18,471 nt of DNA. It comes from an uncultured Collinsella sp. (lineage in GTDB: Bacteria; Actinomycetota; Coriobacteriia; Coriobacteriales; Coriobacteriaceae). Of this stretch, positions 9,385-14,895 are shown in pieces. The notes under the pieces were generated by a model. It was not told the DNA's origin. It was given only the letters and a program-made list of their open reading frames with translations, and did no database searches. The stretch's first letter is position 1. Every line of letters starts with the position of its first letter. The translations under genes were made by a program, and so were the position numbers. The DNA is taken from assembly GCA_900551195.1 (NCBI GenBank), contig URVD01000008.1:1-18471 (forward strand), read 5' to 3'.

Positions 9385-9459
9385 TTTCCAAAACCTGTTG
9401 AAAACTTTGGAAAACGGACGAAAAGTTCTCAACATTGCCAACATGACCTGTTGAAAACT
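9385..9459. promoter_or_regulatory. Second DnaA-box-like cluster
   Basis: Two copies of the 13-mer AGTTTTCAACAGG lie on the minus strand at 9394-9406 and 9447-9459, 53 bp apart. Between them are related sequences TTTTCCAAA (minus, 9406-9414) and TTCTCAACA (plus, 9426-9434). The first copy is framed by an 8-bp inverted repeat TTTCCAAA (9385-9392) / TTTGGAAA (9406-9413). This would be the upstream half of a bipartite origin and/or an autoregulatory site for dnaA. Confidence 0.55.
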
Positions 9460-9554
9460 CGATGAAATATCGTGAAAGGTTGCCATGAGGCGCAAATTTC
9501 GGTTGTGCTTATGGGGGAACCGTGTGAACTGCGCAACCTTTTACCTTTGATTTC

Positions 9555-9584
9555 TTGACATTTGAACATTGATTTCCCTACAAT
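9555..9584 (+). promoter_or_regulatory. rpmH operon promoter
   Basis: TTGACA (9555-9560), an exact -35 consensus, is followed after 18 bp by TACAAT (9579-9584), one mismatch from the -10 consensus. It lies about 72 bp upstream of rpmH and would drive rpmH-rnpA-yidD-yidC-khpB. Confidence 0.8.
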
Positions 9585-9610
9585 CTTCAAGCTCACGTGT
9601 CTATATCTGC

Positions 9611-9628
9611 GTCCGCGTCCCCGCGGAC
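9611..9628 (+). other. Hairpin in the rpmH leader
   Basis: GTCCGCG-TCCC-CGCGGAC forms a perfect 7-bp GC-rich stem with a 4-nt loop in the untranslated leader, 14 bp before the rpmH ribosome-binding site. No T-tract follows, so it is not a terminator. It may affect mRNA processing or stability. Confidence 0.5.
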
Positions 9629-9656
9629 ACTCGAAATGCAGCAGGAGGAACTTAAG

Positions 9657-9791
9657 ATGAAGCGTACGTATCAGCCTAATAAGCGTAAGCGTGCCAAGAC
9701 CCATGGCTTCCGTGCCCGTATGGCCACTAAGGGTGGTCGTGCCGTGCTCGCCCGTCGTCGCGCCAAGGGCCGCAAGCGTCTCACTGTCTAG
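9657..9791 (+). CDS. rpmH: 50S ribosomal protein L34
   Basis: A 44-residue, very basic protein of the large ribosomal subunit with the standard L34 sequence ([20 protein letters not shown] to [10 protein letters not shown]). The start is the ATG at 9657, which has AGGAGG 8 bp upstream and gives the usual family length. An in-frame upstream start at 9597 lies in the leader before this ribosome site and is not used. Confidence 0.98.
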   Translation: MKRTYQPNKRKRAKTHGFRARMATKGGRAVLARRRAKGRKRLTV

Positions 9792-9811
9792 CAGCGATAC
9801 ACACATCTCGC

Positions 9812-10150
9812 ATGAAGACTATTAAGTCTCGGCAAGATTTCGAGCATGTGTTCAGTCAGGGGCGTCGTTTCAATCACCCTCTGATTCGAATGACCATATG
9901 TGAATCGGTTGGCGAAGGCGACTCCGGAAGGGTCGCCTTCGTTGGTGCTAAACGGCTCGGTTGTGCTGTCGTGCGCAACCGTTCTAAGCGTGTGATGCGC
10001 GAGGCCGCCCGCAGCTGTGGATTTCCCGTTGCGGGTTATGACATCATCTTGTTCGCAACTCCCAAGACGAGGGTTTCCTCGCCGCAGGAGATGGACAAGG
10101 CGTTGCGTTCGCTTATGAAGCGCGCCGGCGTTGCCGGGGAGGAGCGATGA
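9812..10150 (+). CDS. rnpA: Ribonuclease P protein component
   Basis: A 112-residue basic protein that binds the RNase P RNA and helps it cut 5' leaders from pre-tRNA. The conserved RNR motif is R55-R60 (RNRSKR) within [11 protein letters not shown], preceded by GAKRLGCAV, both standard for RnpA. The length is normal. No Shine-Dalgarno is visible before ATG 9812, 20 bp after the rpmH stop. Its 3' end overlaps yidD by 4 bp (ATGA). Confidence 0.96.
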   Translation: MKTIKSRQDFEHVFSQGRRFNHPLIRMTICESVGEGDSGRVAFVGAKRLGCAVVRNRSKRVMREAARSCGFPVAGYDIILFATPKTRVSSPQEMDKALRSLMKRAGVAGEER

Positions 10151-10371
10151 GCAATCACGTTTTGCGACGTGTTGCCATCGCTCCTATTCGCATATATCAA
10201 CAGGTTATTTCGCCCTTATTGCCTGACGCCTGCATTTATTACCCAACGTGCTCGCAATACGCCATCCAGGCGATTGAGAAGCACGGTGTTTTGAGAGGCT
10301 GCTGGCTTGCCGTGAGGCGCATCGCTCGTTGCAATCCCCTGCACGTCGGCGGTTATGACCCTGTGCCCTAG
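10147..10371 (+). CDS. yidD: Membrane protein insertion efficiency factor YidD
   Basis: A 74-residue YidD/DUF37 protein, thought to assist YidC-dependent membrane insertion at the inner face of the membrane. Family features are the amphipathic N-terminus [12 protein letters not shown], the cysteine motif YYPTCSQYA, a second conserved Cys before [12 protein letters not shown], and [16 protein letters not shown]. It overlaps rnpA by ATGA and has a purine-rich ribosome site (GGGGAGGAG) in the rnpA end. Confidence 0.96.
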   Translation: MSNHVLRRVAIAPIRIYQQVISPLLPDACIYYPTCSQYAIQAIEKHGVLRGCWLAVRRIARCNPLHVGGYDPVP

Positions 10372-10400
10372 CGGGCACTCGCTATCGGAGGAAAACTTAC

Positions 10401-11171
10401 ATGTGGGATTGGATCGTTAACATCCTTTTCGAGCTGCTCAAGCTCATCCAGACCTTTGCGGTCGACTGGGGCCTGTCCATCATCATCCTGGTGGTCATCA
10501 TCCGTCTGCTGCTGACGCCGCTTATGCTCAAGTCGACCAAGTCGACGGCTCGCATGCAGGTGCTGCAGCCCAAGATGCTCGAGATCCAGGAGCGCTATGC
10601 CGACGATCCCCAGCGTCAGGCCGAGGAGATGCAGAAGTTCTACAGCGAGAACAAGTTCAACCCCATGGCTGGCTGTCTGCCGCTGCTGATTCAGATGCCT
10701 ATCCTGTTCGCCCTGTTTACATTGCTGCGCAACCTGCCGCAGTACTTTAACGACGGCACGTTCTCGTTCTTCAACATCCTGCCCGACCTGACCACCACGC
10801 CGAGCGCTTCCTTTGCCGAAGGCTTTATGGTTGCACTGCCTGCGCTGGTTTGCCTGATCCTGTTTGCCGTCCTGACCCTGATTCCGCAGCTCTATATGTC
10901 GCGCAACCAGACCGGCCAGCAGGCTCAGAGCATGCGTATGATGGCCGTTGTCATGACGGTCATGATGCTTTGGATGGGCTGGAGCCTTCCCGTTGGTGTT
11001 CTGCTGTACTACGACGTCTCGTCTGCTTGGCAGGTTATCCAGCAGATTTTTGTGACGCAGAAGGTCATCGACAAGGCGAAGGCCGATGAGGAGGAGCGTC
11101 TTAAGAACGCTCCGCTGCAGGTTGAGGTCACTCGTCGCGAGAAGAAGCCGCGCCCGCACAAGAAGAAGTAG
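10401..11171 (+). CDS. yidC: Membrane protein insertase YidC/Oxa1
   Basis: A 256-residue insertase of the YidC/Oxa1/Alb3 family that places membrane proteins alone or with SecYEG. The first membrane segment (about 23-40) carries the conserved groove arginine R35 in VVIIRLLLTPL. A cytosolic helical hairpin (about 45-90) follows, then segments at about 93-112, 141-163, 180-195 and 197-210, and a Lys/Arg-rich C-terminal tail (REKKPRPHKKK), which in relatives contacts the ribosome. The N-terminus lacks a lipobox, unlike Bacillus SpoIIIJ. GGAGG is 9 bp upstream of ATG. Confidence 0.96.
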   Translation: MWDWIVNILFELLKLIQTFAVDWGLSIIILVVIIRLLLTPLMLKSTKSTARMQVLQPKMLEIQERYADDPQRQAEEMQKFYSENKFNPMAGCLPLLIQMPILFALFTLLRNLPQYFNDGTFSFFNILPDLTTTPSASFAEGFMVALPALVCLILFAVLTLIPQLYMSRNQTGQQAQSMRMMAVVMTVMMLWMGWSLPVGVLLYYDVSSAWQVIQQIFVTQKVIDKAKADEEERLKNAPLQVEVTRREKKPRPHKKK

Positions 11172-11188
11172 TGGGATATCAATCTTAT

Positions 11189-11200
11189 TTAGGTACCTAA
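11189..11200. repeat. 12-bp palindrome TTAGGTACCTAA, copy 1
   Basis: A perfect palindrome in the yidC-khpB gap, just upstream of the khpB ribosome site. The same 12-mer, extended by the next C, occurs at 14693-14704. It could be an operator for an unknown regulator. Confidence 0.5.
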
Positions 11201-11215
11201 CTTTTGGAGTACGTT

Positions 11216-11785
11216 ATGTCTGAAGAGATCATCGAGGATATGCTTGAGGAGGTTGCCCCGCAGGTCGCGGGCGATTATCCCGAGATTGCACAGCGCTACA
11301 AGGCTGGTGAAGAGCTGACCGATGAGGAGCTCGACACCATTGCCGATGTTGCGATTTCCATCCTGCGTTCCATCCTTTCGCACTTCGATGCCGCCAACTC
11401 TCCTATCGATGAGTATGAGGGCGACGAGGGTGAGCTGATTTTGGATGTAACGGCTCCCGACCTTGCTGTTCTCATTGGCCGTCATGGTCGCACTCTTGAT
11501 GCTCTTCAGGTTATGTTCTCTTTGCTGGTGAGCCGCAAGCTTGGCTTTAGGTATCCGGTTGTAGTGGACGTCGAGGGATACAAGAGTCGCCGTCAGGATA
11601 AGGTCGCCTCCATGGCTCAGTCTGCTGCCGAGCGTGCCATCCGCACTCATAAGAGTGTTTCGCTTCCGCCCATGAATGCCTACGAGCGCCGACTGGTTCA
11701 CATTGCACTTCGTGGCAACGATGCAGTCGATACTCATTCTGAGGGTTCTGACCCTGATCGCCATGTGGTGATTGTTGCTCGATAA
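11216..11785 (+). CDS. khpB: KH/R3H RNA-binding protein KhpB (Jag)
   Basis: A 189-residue RNA-binding protein of the Jag/KhpB family, which with KhpA binds many transcripts and affects cell elongation and division in Firmicutes. The KH domain contains GRHG (88-91) in LIGRHGRTLDALQ. The R3H motif is R158-x3-H162 in YERRLVHIALR. The N-terminal about 70 residues are acidic, in place of the separate Jag_N domain of many Firmicute proteins. ATG 11216 is chosen over the in-frame TTG at 11204 because TGGAG (11205-11209) sits 6 bp before it. It is the last gene before a strong terminator. Confidence 0.93.
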   Translation: MSEEIIEDMLEEVAPQVAGDYPEIAQRYKAGEELTDEELDTIADVAISILRSILSHFDAANSPIDEYEGDEGELILDVTAPDLAVLIGRHGRTLDALQVMFSLLVSRKLGFRYPVVVDVEGYKSRRQDKVASMAQSAAERAIRTHKSVSLPPMNAYERRLVHIALRGNDAVDTHSEGSDPDRHVVIVAR

Positions 11786-11805
11786 TCTACTCGAGCTTAT
11801 GCTAG

Positions 11806-11835
11806 GGGGACGTGGTTTCCACGTCCCCTTTTTTT
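11806..11835 (+). terminator. Terminator of the rpmH-khpB operon
   Basis: A 10-bp stem, GGGGACGTGG/CCACGTCCCC, with a TTT loop is followed by seven T residues (11829-11835). It lies 20 bp after the khpB stop codon. Confidence 0.95.
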
Positions 11836-11881
11836 GTCAAAAGTTCTCGATACGCTGATTTTTGTCAGAAAGGAGCTTCTG

Positions 11882-12619
11882 TTGTTTGTACTTACCGATC
11901 AGCAGGCTGACGAGATGTTGAGTCGCCTAACTTCCTATTGCAAAGAATATTCCTTGAGCGTAACTGATATTGAGCTGAGGAAATGTATCCAGCATTTGGA
12001 TTTGGTTCTAGAAACAAATAAGACAACCAATCTCACCCGTATTCTTAACGTAGAAGATGCTGCCGTACTTCATATCCTCGACTCACTTGTTTTGCTCCCC
12101 TATATCAATAAGGCTCCTGAGGGAGCTTTGCTCGATATGGGAACAGGTGCGGGCTTCCCTGGTATTCCATTAACCATAACCACGCTTCGTAAAGCTACTT
12201 ATATTGACTCTGTTGGCAAGAAGGTTGATGCGGTTAATTCCTTTGTCCATGCTCTTGGATTGAAACATGCTCATGCGGTTCATGATCGTCTTGAAGAATA
12301 TGCTCGAAGCCATAAGAAGCAGTTCTCCGTTGTAACCGCCCGCGCACTGGCCCCTCTACCGATTCTTGTTGAGTATGCTGCTCCGTTCCTCAAAGACGGA
12401 GGGCTATTTGTTATCACCAAGGGTGATCCTTCGGATGAGGAGCTTGCTTCCGGCATGTCAGCAGCTAAGATTTGCGGCTTCACTTTGCTTCTGAATGACG
12501 CAATTGATTTGCCTGAAGGCTTGGGTCACAGGGAGTTCATTGTTCTTAAGAAGAGTCATTCAGCATCCGTTTCATTGCCTCGTGCAAATGGCATGGCAAA
12601 GAAGAATCCGCTTGCCTAG
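11882..12619 (+). CDS. rsmG: 16S rRNA (guanine-N7)-methyltransferase RsmG
   Basis: A 245-residue SAM-dependent enzyme that methylates N7 of G527 (E. coli numbering) in 16S rRNA; loss gives low-level streptomycin resistance. The SAM-binding loop is LLDMGTGAGFPGIPL (83-97), the TARALAPL motif is typical of RsmG, and NLTRI lies in the N-terminal helix region. The TTG at 11882 is chosen as start because AAAGGAG lies 6 bp upstream; a longer frame starting at 11834 would begin inside the preceding terminator. The gene is visibly lower in GC than the dnaA and gyrB regions. Its promoter is unclear; TTGTCA (11834-11839) could be a -35 with a poor -10. Confidence 0.95.
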   Translation: MFVLTDQQADEMLSRLTSYCKEYSLSVTDIELRKCIQHLDLVLETNKTTNLTRILNVEDAAVLHILDSLVLLPYINKAPEGALLDMGTGAGFPGIPLTITTLRKATYIDSVGKKVDAVNSFVHALGLKHAHAVHDRLEEYARSHKKQFSVVTARALAPLPILVEYAAPFLKDGGLFVITKGDPSDEELASGMSAAKICGFTLLLNDAIDLPEGLGHREFIVLKKSHSASVSLPRANGMAKKNPLA

Positions 12620-12620
12620 A

Positions 12621-12636
12621 TGTTTCACGTGAAACA
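12621..12636. promoter_or_regulatory. parS: parS site 1
   Basis: TGTTTCACGTGAAACA, a perfect match to the conserved bacterial parS palindrome bound by ParB, directly after the rsmG stop codon. Confidence 0.97.
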
Positions 12637-12659
12637 TAATGGATACTAACAACTTGCAG

Positions 12660-12675
12660 TGTTTCACGTGAAACA
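12660..12675. promoter_or_regulatory. parS: parS site 2
   Basis: A second perfect TGTTTCACGTGAAACA, starting exactly 39 bp after the first. Confidence 0.97.
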
Positions 12676-12698
12676 TGGCGGTTGATATCGAATCGGAA

Positions 12699-12714
12699 TG
12701 TTTCACGTGAAACA
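12699..12714. promoter_or_regulatory. parS: parS site 3
   Basis: A third perfect TGTTTCACGTGAAACA, starting exactly 39 bp after the second and 40 bp before the parA start, so bound ParB could also affect the parA promoter. Confidence 0.97.
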
Positions 12715-12753
12715 TCCTCCGTTTGACAGCTTTAATACACACCAGGAGGGACC

Positions 12754-13554
12754 GTGGGATTTCGCGACGTTAAGCGTTCTAAGAGCGCAAAAGACACGCG
12801 TATCATTGCAATCATCAATCAAAAAGGCGGCGTCGGTAAGTCAACGACGGCTGTAAACCTTGCAGCAGCACTGGGTGAGCAGGGTCGTAAGACACTGATT
12901 GTCGATTTTGATCCGCAGGGAAACAGCACCAGTGGATTCGGAATTGAAAAAGAAGACCTTGATCACTGCATCTATGATGCATTGTTGAATGATGTGCCGG
13001 CAGAATCGCTTGTTCTTGATACAAATTGCAAAAAGGTATTCGTAATTCCGGCTACAATTCAGCTTGCAGGCGCGGAAATTGAACTCGTAAGCGCAATTGC
13101 TCGTGAAACCCGCCTCAAAGATTTGCTTGAGCCGATTCAGGACGAGTTCGATTTTATTTTCATTGACTGCCCTCCTTCGCTCGGCCTGCTTACTATCAAC
13201 GCTTTGACCGCAGCAGACAGCGTTTTGATTCCGATCCAGTGCGAGTATTACGCACTCGAGGGCGTTACGAAACTGCTTGAGTCAATGAAGATGGTCAAAT
13301 CTCGTCTGAACAAGGGCTTAGACACCTACGGTGTGCTTATGACCATGTATGACTCGCGTACTTCTCTATCGAATCAGGTTGTTGAGGAGGTTCAATCGTA
13401 CTTTGGTGATAAGGCATTTAAGACGTTGATCCCCCGTACGGTTAAAATCTCCGAAGCTCCGTCTTTTGGGGAACCGGTAATTACCTATGCACCTCAAAAT
13501 AAGGGTGCAAAAGCATATATGAACCTTGCAAAAGAGGTGATCAAGCGTGCCTAG
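12754..13554 (+). CDS. parA: Chromosome partitioning ATPase ParA (Soj)
   Basis: A 266-residue ParA/MinD-type ATPase that binds DNA nonspecifically as an ATP dimer and moves ParB-parS complexes; in Bacillus Soj also regulates DnaA. The deviant Walker A is KGGVGKST (24-31) with signature lysine K24. The Walker A' region is IVDFDPQGN (49-57), and Walker B is FIFIDCPPS. GTG is the start, with AGGAGG 4 bp upstream. A short basic N-terminal extension (1-15) precedes the first strand. parS sites lie in its upstream region. A TTTAATAC at 12731-12738 could include a -10. It overlaps parB by 8 bp. Confidence 0.97.
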   Translation: MGFRDVKRSKSAKDTRIIAIINQKGGVGKSTTAVNLAAALGEQGRKTLIVDFDPQGNSTSGFGIEKEDLDHCIYDALLNDVPAESLVLDTNCKKVFVIPATIQLAGAEIELVSAIARETRLKDLLEPIQDEFDFIFIDCPPSLGLLTINALTAADSVLIPIQCEYYALEGVTKLLESMKMVKSRLNKGLDTYGVLMTMYDSRTSLSNQVVEEVQSYFGDKAFKTLIPRTVKISEAPSFGEPVITYAPQNKGAKAYMNLAKEVIKRA

Positions 13555-14452
13555 TGTAAAGAAACGTGGCGGATTGGGACGTGGACTCAATGCTTTGGTC
13601 TCAGAGGCCGAGTATGAGACCGGTGGTTCTGCTGTATCTGCTTCAAATGCCGCATCTGTAACAAAACTACCTATTGAGGATATCGTTCCCAACCCTAATC
13701 AGCCGCGAATTCACTTTAACGAAACTGAACTTCGTGAGTTGAGCGAATCAATCCAAGAACATGGCGTCTTGCAGCCGCTTTTGGTTCGCAAGCATGGAAA
13801 CGGCTATGAGATCATCGCTGGTGAGCGTCGTTACCAAGCGTCAAAGCTTGCTGGTCTTGAGGAGCTGCCTGTCATCATTAAAGATGTTAATGATGAAGAG
13901 ATGCTGGCTCTTGCTCTTATCGAAAACCTTCAGCGTTCTGATCTGAATCCCGTCGAAGAGGCTAAGGGCTATCGCCAGCTTATCGATGCCAGCGGTATGA
14001 CCCAGGAGGCATTGTCGAAGGCAGTCAGCAAGTCACGCTCTGCAATTACAAACTCGCTGCGCCTTCTCGATCTCCCTGAAGTTGTTCAGCAGATGATTTT
14101 TGAGGGCAAACTTACTGCTGGTCATGCACGTGCGATTCTTGCAGTTCCCTATGAGGACGCTCGAATTCGACTTGCAGAGAAGGTTGTTGCAGAGGGCCTT
14201 TCCGTAAGAGCGACAGAAAATCTTGCTCCGTTGTTTTCTGCCGGAGAGACACCTAAGACGCCGAGGCCTGCAACGCCTCAGTCTTTTAAAAAGGCTGCCC
14301 GCGTGCTTCGTCAGGTTTTTAATACCAACGTGCGTGTTAAGAGCTCGCGTGGAAAGAATAAGATTGAGATTGAGTTTAAAGACGAGGAAGAGCTCTCTCG
14401 TATTCTTGGCGAAATGATTCAGTTTGATCAAGGAGGCCAAGATGAGGAATAG
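13547..14452 (+). CDS. parB: Chromosome partitioning protein ParB (Spo0J), CTP-dependent clamp
   Basis: A 301-residue ParB that binds parS, then spreads as a CTP-dependent sliding clamp and recruits SMC. The N-terminal peptide KKRGGLGRGLNAL is the usual ParA-stimulating segment. The CTP-binding box is GERRYQA (92-98), preceded by NPNQPR and followed by the ENLQRSDLNP region. The parS-reading helix-turn-helix is at about 140-165 (MTQEALSKAVSKSRSAITNS). The C-terminal dimerisation part covers about 245-300. The start GTG lies within the parA end, with GAGGTGATC as ribosome site. Its own 3' end overlaps the next small gene by 11 bp. Confidence 0.97.
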   Translation: MPSVKKRGGLGRGLNALVSEAEYETGGSAVSASNAASVTKLPIEDIVPNPNQPRIHFNETELRELSESIQEHGVLQPLLVRKHGNGYEIIAGERRYQASKLAGLEELPVIIKDVNDEEMLALALIENLQRSDLNPVEEAKGYRQLIDASGMTQEALSKAVSKSRSAITNSLRLLDLPEVVQQMIFEGKLTAGHARAILAVPYEDARIRLAEKVVAEGLSVRATENLAPLFSAGETPKTPRPATPQSFKKAARVLRQVFNTNVRVKSSRGKNKIEIEFKDEEELSRILGEMIQFDQGGQDEE

Positions 14453-14696
14453 GATTATAACTGCGATTGCATTGGCGACGACTGTCGCGGCTGGTGCCTT
14501 TGCTGGCTATAAGATCGCGACAGACGATGAACTTCGAGGTCGTTTGCTTCGTAGTGCGCAAGATATTGTCGATACATCCAAGAAGAAAATGGATGTTATG
14601 ACAGAAGATGTTGCCATGCGTACGGCTCAGGTAACGAAGAATCCCAAGATTAATCAAGGTTGGGTTAGTAACCAATGGGAAAATGTAGGCTATTAG
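14442..14696 (+). CDS. Small single-pass membrane protein coupled to parB; function unknown
   Basis: An 84-residue protein. ATG 14442 is preferred because AAGGAGG lies 5 bp upstream inside the parB 3' end; an in-frame ATT at 14424 is not needed. Residues 4-24 (RIITAIALATTVAAGAFAGY) form one hydrophobic segment, followed by a charged, probably helical tail and an Asn/Trp-rich end. The pattern is reminiscent of YtxH-like small membrane proteins, but I cannot assign a family. The 11-bp overlap with parB suggests translational coupling, so a link to segregation or membrane anchoring of the origin is possible but unproven. The stop codon lies inside the second TTAGGTACCTAA palindrome. Confidence 0.8.
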   Translation: MRNRIITAIALATTVAAGAFAGYKIATDDELRGRLLRSAQDIVDTSKKKMDVMTEDVAMRTAQVTKNPKINQGWVSNQWENVGY

Positions 14697-14704
14697 GTAC
14701 CTAA
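14693..14704. repeat. 12-bp palindrome TTAGGTACCTAA, copy 2
   Basis: Identical to the element at 11189-11200 and also followed by C. It includes the stop codon of the small membrane-protein gene and precedes that operon's terminator by 20 bp. Confidence 0.5.
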
Positions 14705-14724
14705 CAATTACTTAGCATATTTTG

Positions 14725-14767
14725 AGGGGTCCTTGTCTGATTCACGAGGCAAGGACCCCTTATTTTG
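14725..14767 (+). terminator. Terminator of the parAB operon
   Basis: An 11-bp stem AGGGGTCCTTG/CAAGGACCCCT (14725-14735 with 14750-14760) with a 14-nt loop is followed by TATTTT. Confidence 0.88.
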
Positions 14768-14812
14768 GCCGTAAAAAATGGGACAGGTAGCAGCTGATTC
14801 AAAATTAAGGTC

Positions 14813-14858
14813 AATAAATAAAACGGCCCCGGTTGCATCTCCTGTAACCGGGGCCGTT
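14813..14858 (-). terminator. Terminator of rlmN
   Basis: A 13-bp stem AACGGCCCCGGTT/AACCGGGGCCGTT (14822-14834 with 14846-14858) with an 11-nt loop is followed on the minus strand by TTTTATTTATT. It faces the parAB terminator across the convergent junction. Confidence 0.92.
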
Positions 14859-14861
14859 CGA

Positions 14862-14877
14862 TGTTTCACATGAAACG
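14862..14877. promoter_or_regulatory. parS: Degenerate parS-like site
   Basis: TGTTTCACATGAAACG has two mismatches to the parS palindrome, with one half-site (TGTTTCAC) intact. It lies between the rlmN stop codon and the rlmN terminator. Confidence 0.5.
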
Positions 14878-14895
14878 TTTTGGGGTGCGACTCCC

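Larger units (their letters stand above)
9312..9656. other. Divergent intergenic region upstream of the dnaA module and of rpmH
   Basis: These 345 bp hold no supported gene. From left to right they contain: a weak minus-strand promoter candidate for the GHKL-dnaA pair (ATGAGA at 9373-9368, 17 bp, TACTAT at 9350-9345); an AT-rich segment with several DnaA-box-like elements (9385-9459); a featureless stretch 9460-9550; the rpmH promoter (9555-9584); a GC hairpin in the rpmH leader (9611-9628); and the rpmH ribosome-binding site AGGAGG (9643-9648). Confidence 0.75.

Noticed and set aside
8118..9401. 427-codon plus-strand frame opposite the GHKL gene
   Set aside because: The Leu/Arg/His-rich product is the reverse reading of the Q-rich repeats; the minus frame has real ATPase motifs.
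9597..9656. Longer N-terminus for L34
   Set aside because: It would add 20 residues not found in L34 and lies in the leader upstream of a strong AGGAGG.
9429..9806. 125-codon minus-strand frame over the rpmH leader and gene
   Set aside because: It covers rpmH in antisense and lacks motifs or a ribosome site.
10368..11159. 263-codon frame antisense to yidC
   Set aside because: It is a shadow of yidC; the plus frame shows clear YidC membrane segments.
11834..11881. Longer N-terminus for RsmG
   Set aside because: It would start within the T-tract of the terminator and lacks a ribosome site, whereas TTG 11882 has AAAGGAG.
12723..12728. TTGACA as -35 of parA
   Set aside because: The matching -10 would fall on the parA ribosome-binding site, where the sequence is GGAGGG rather than TATAAT-like.
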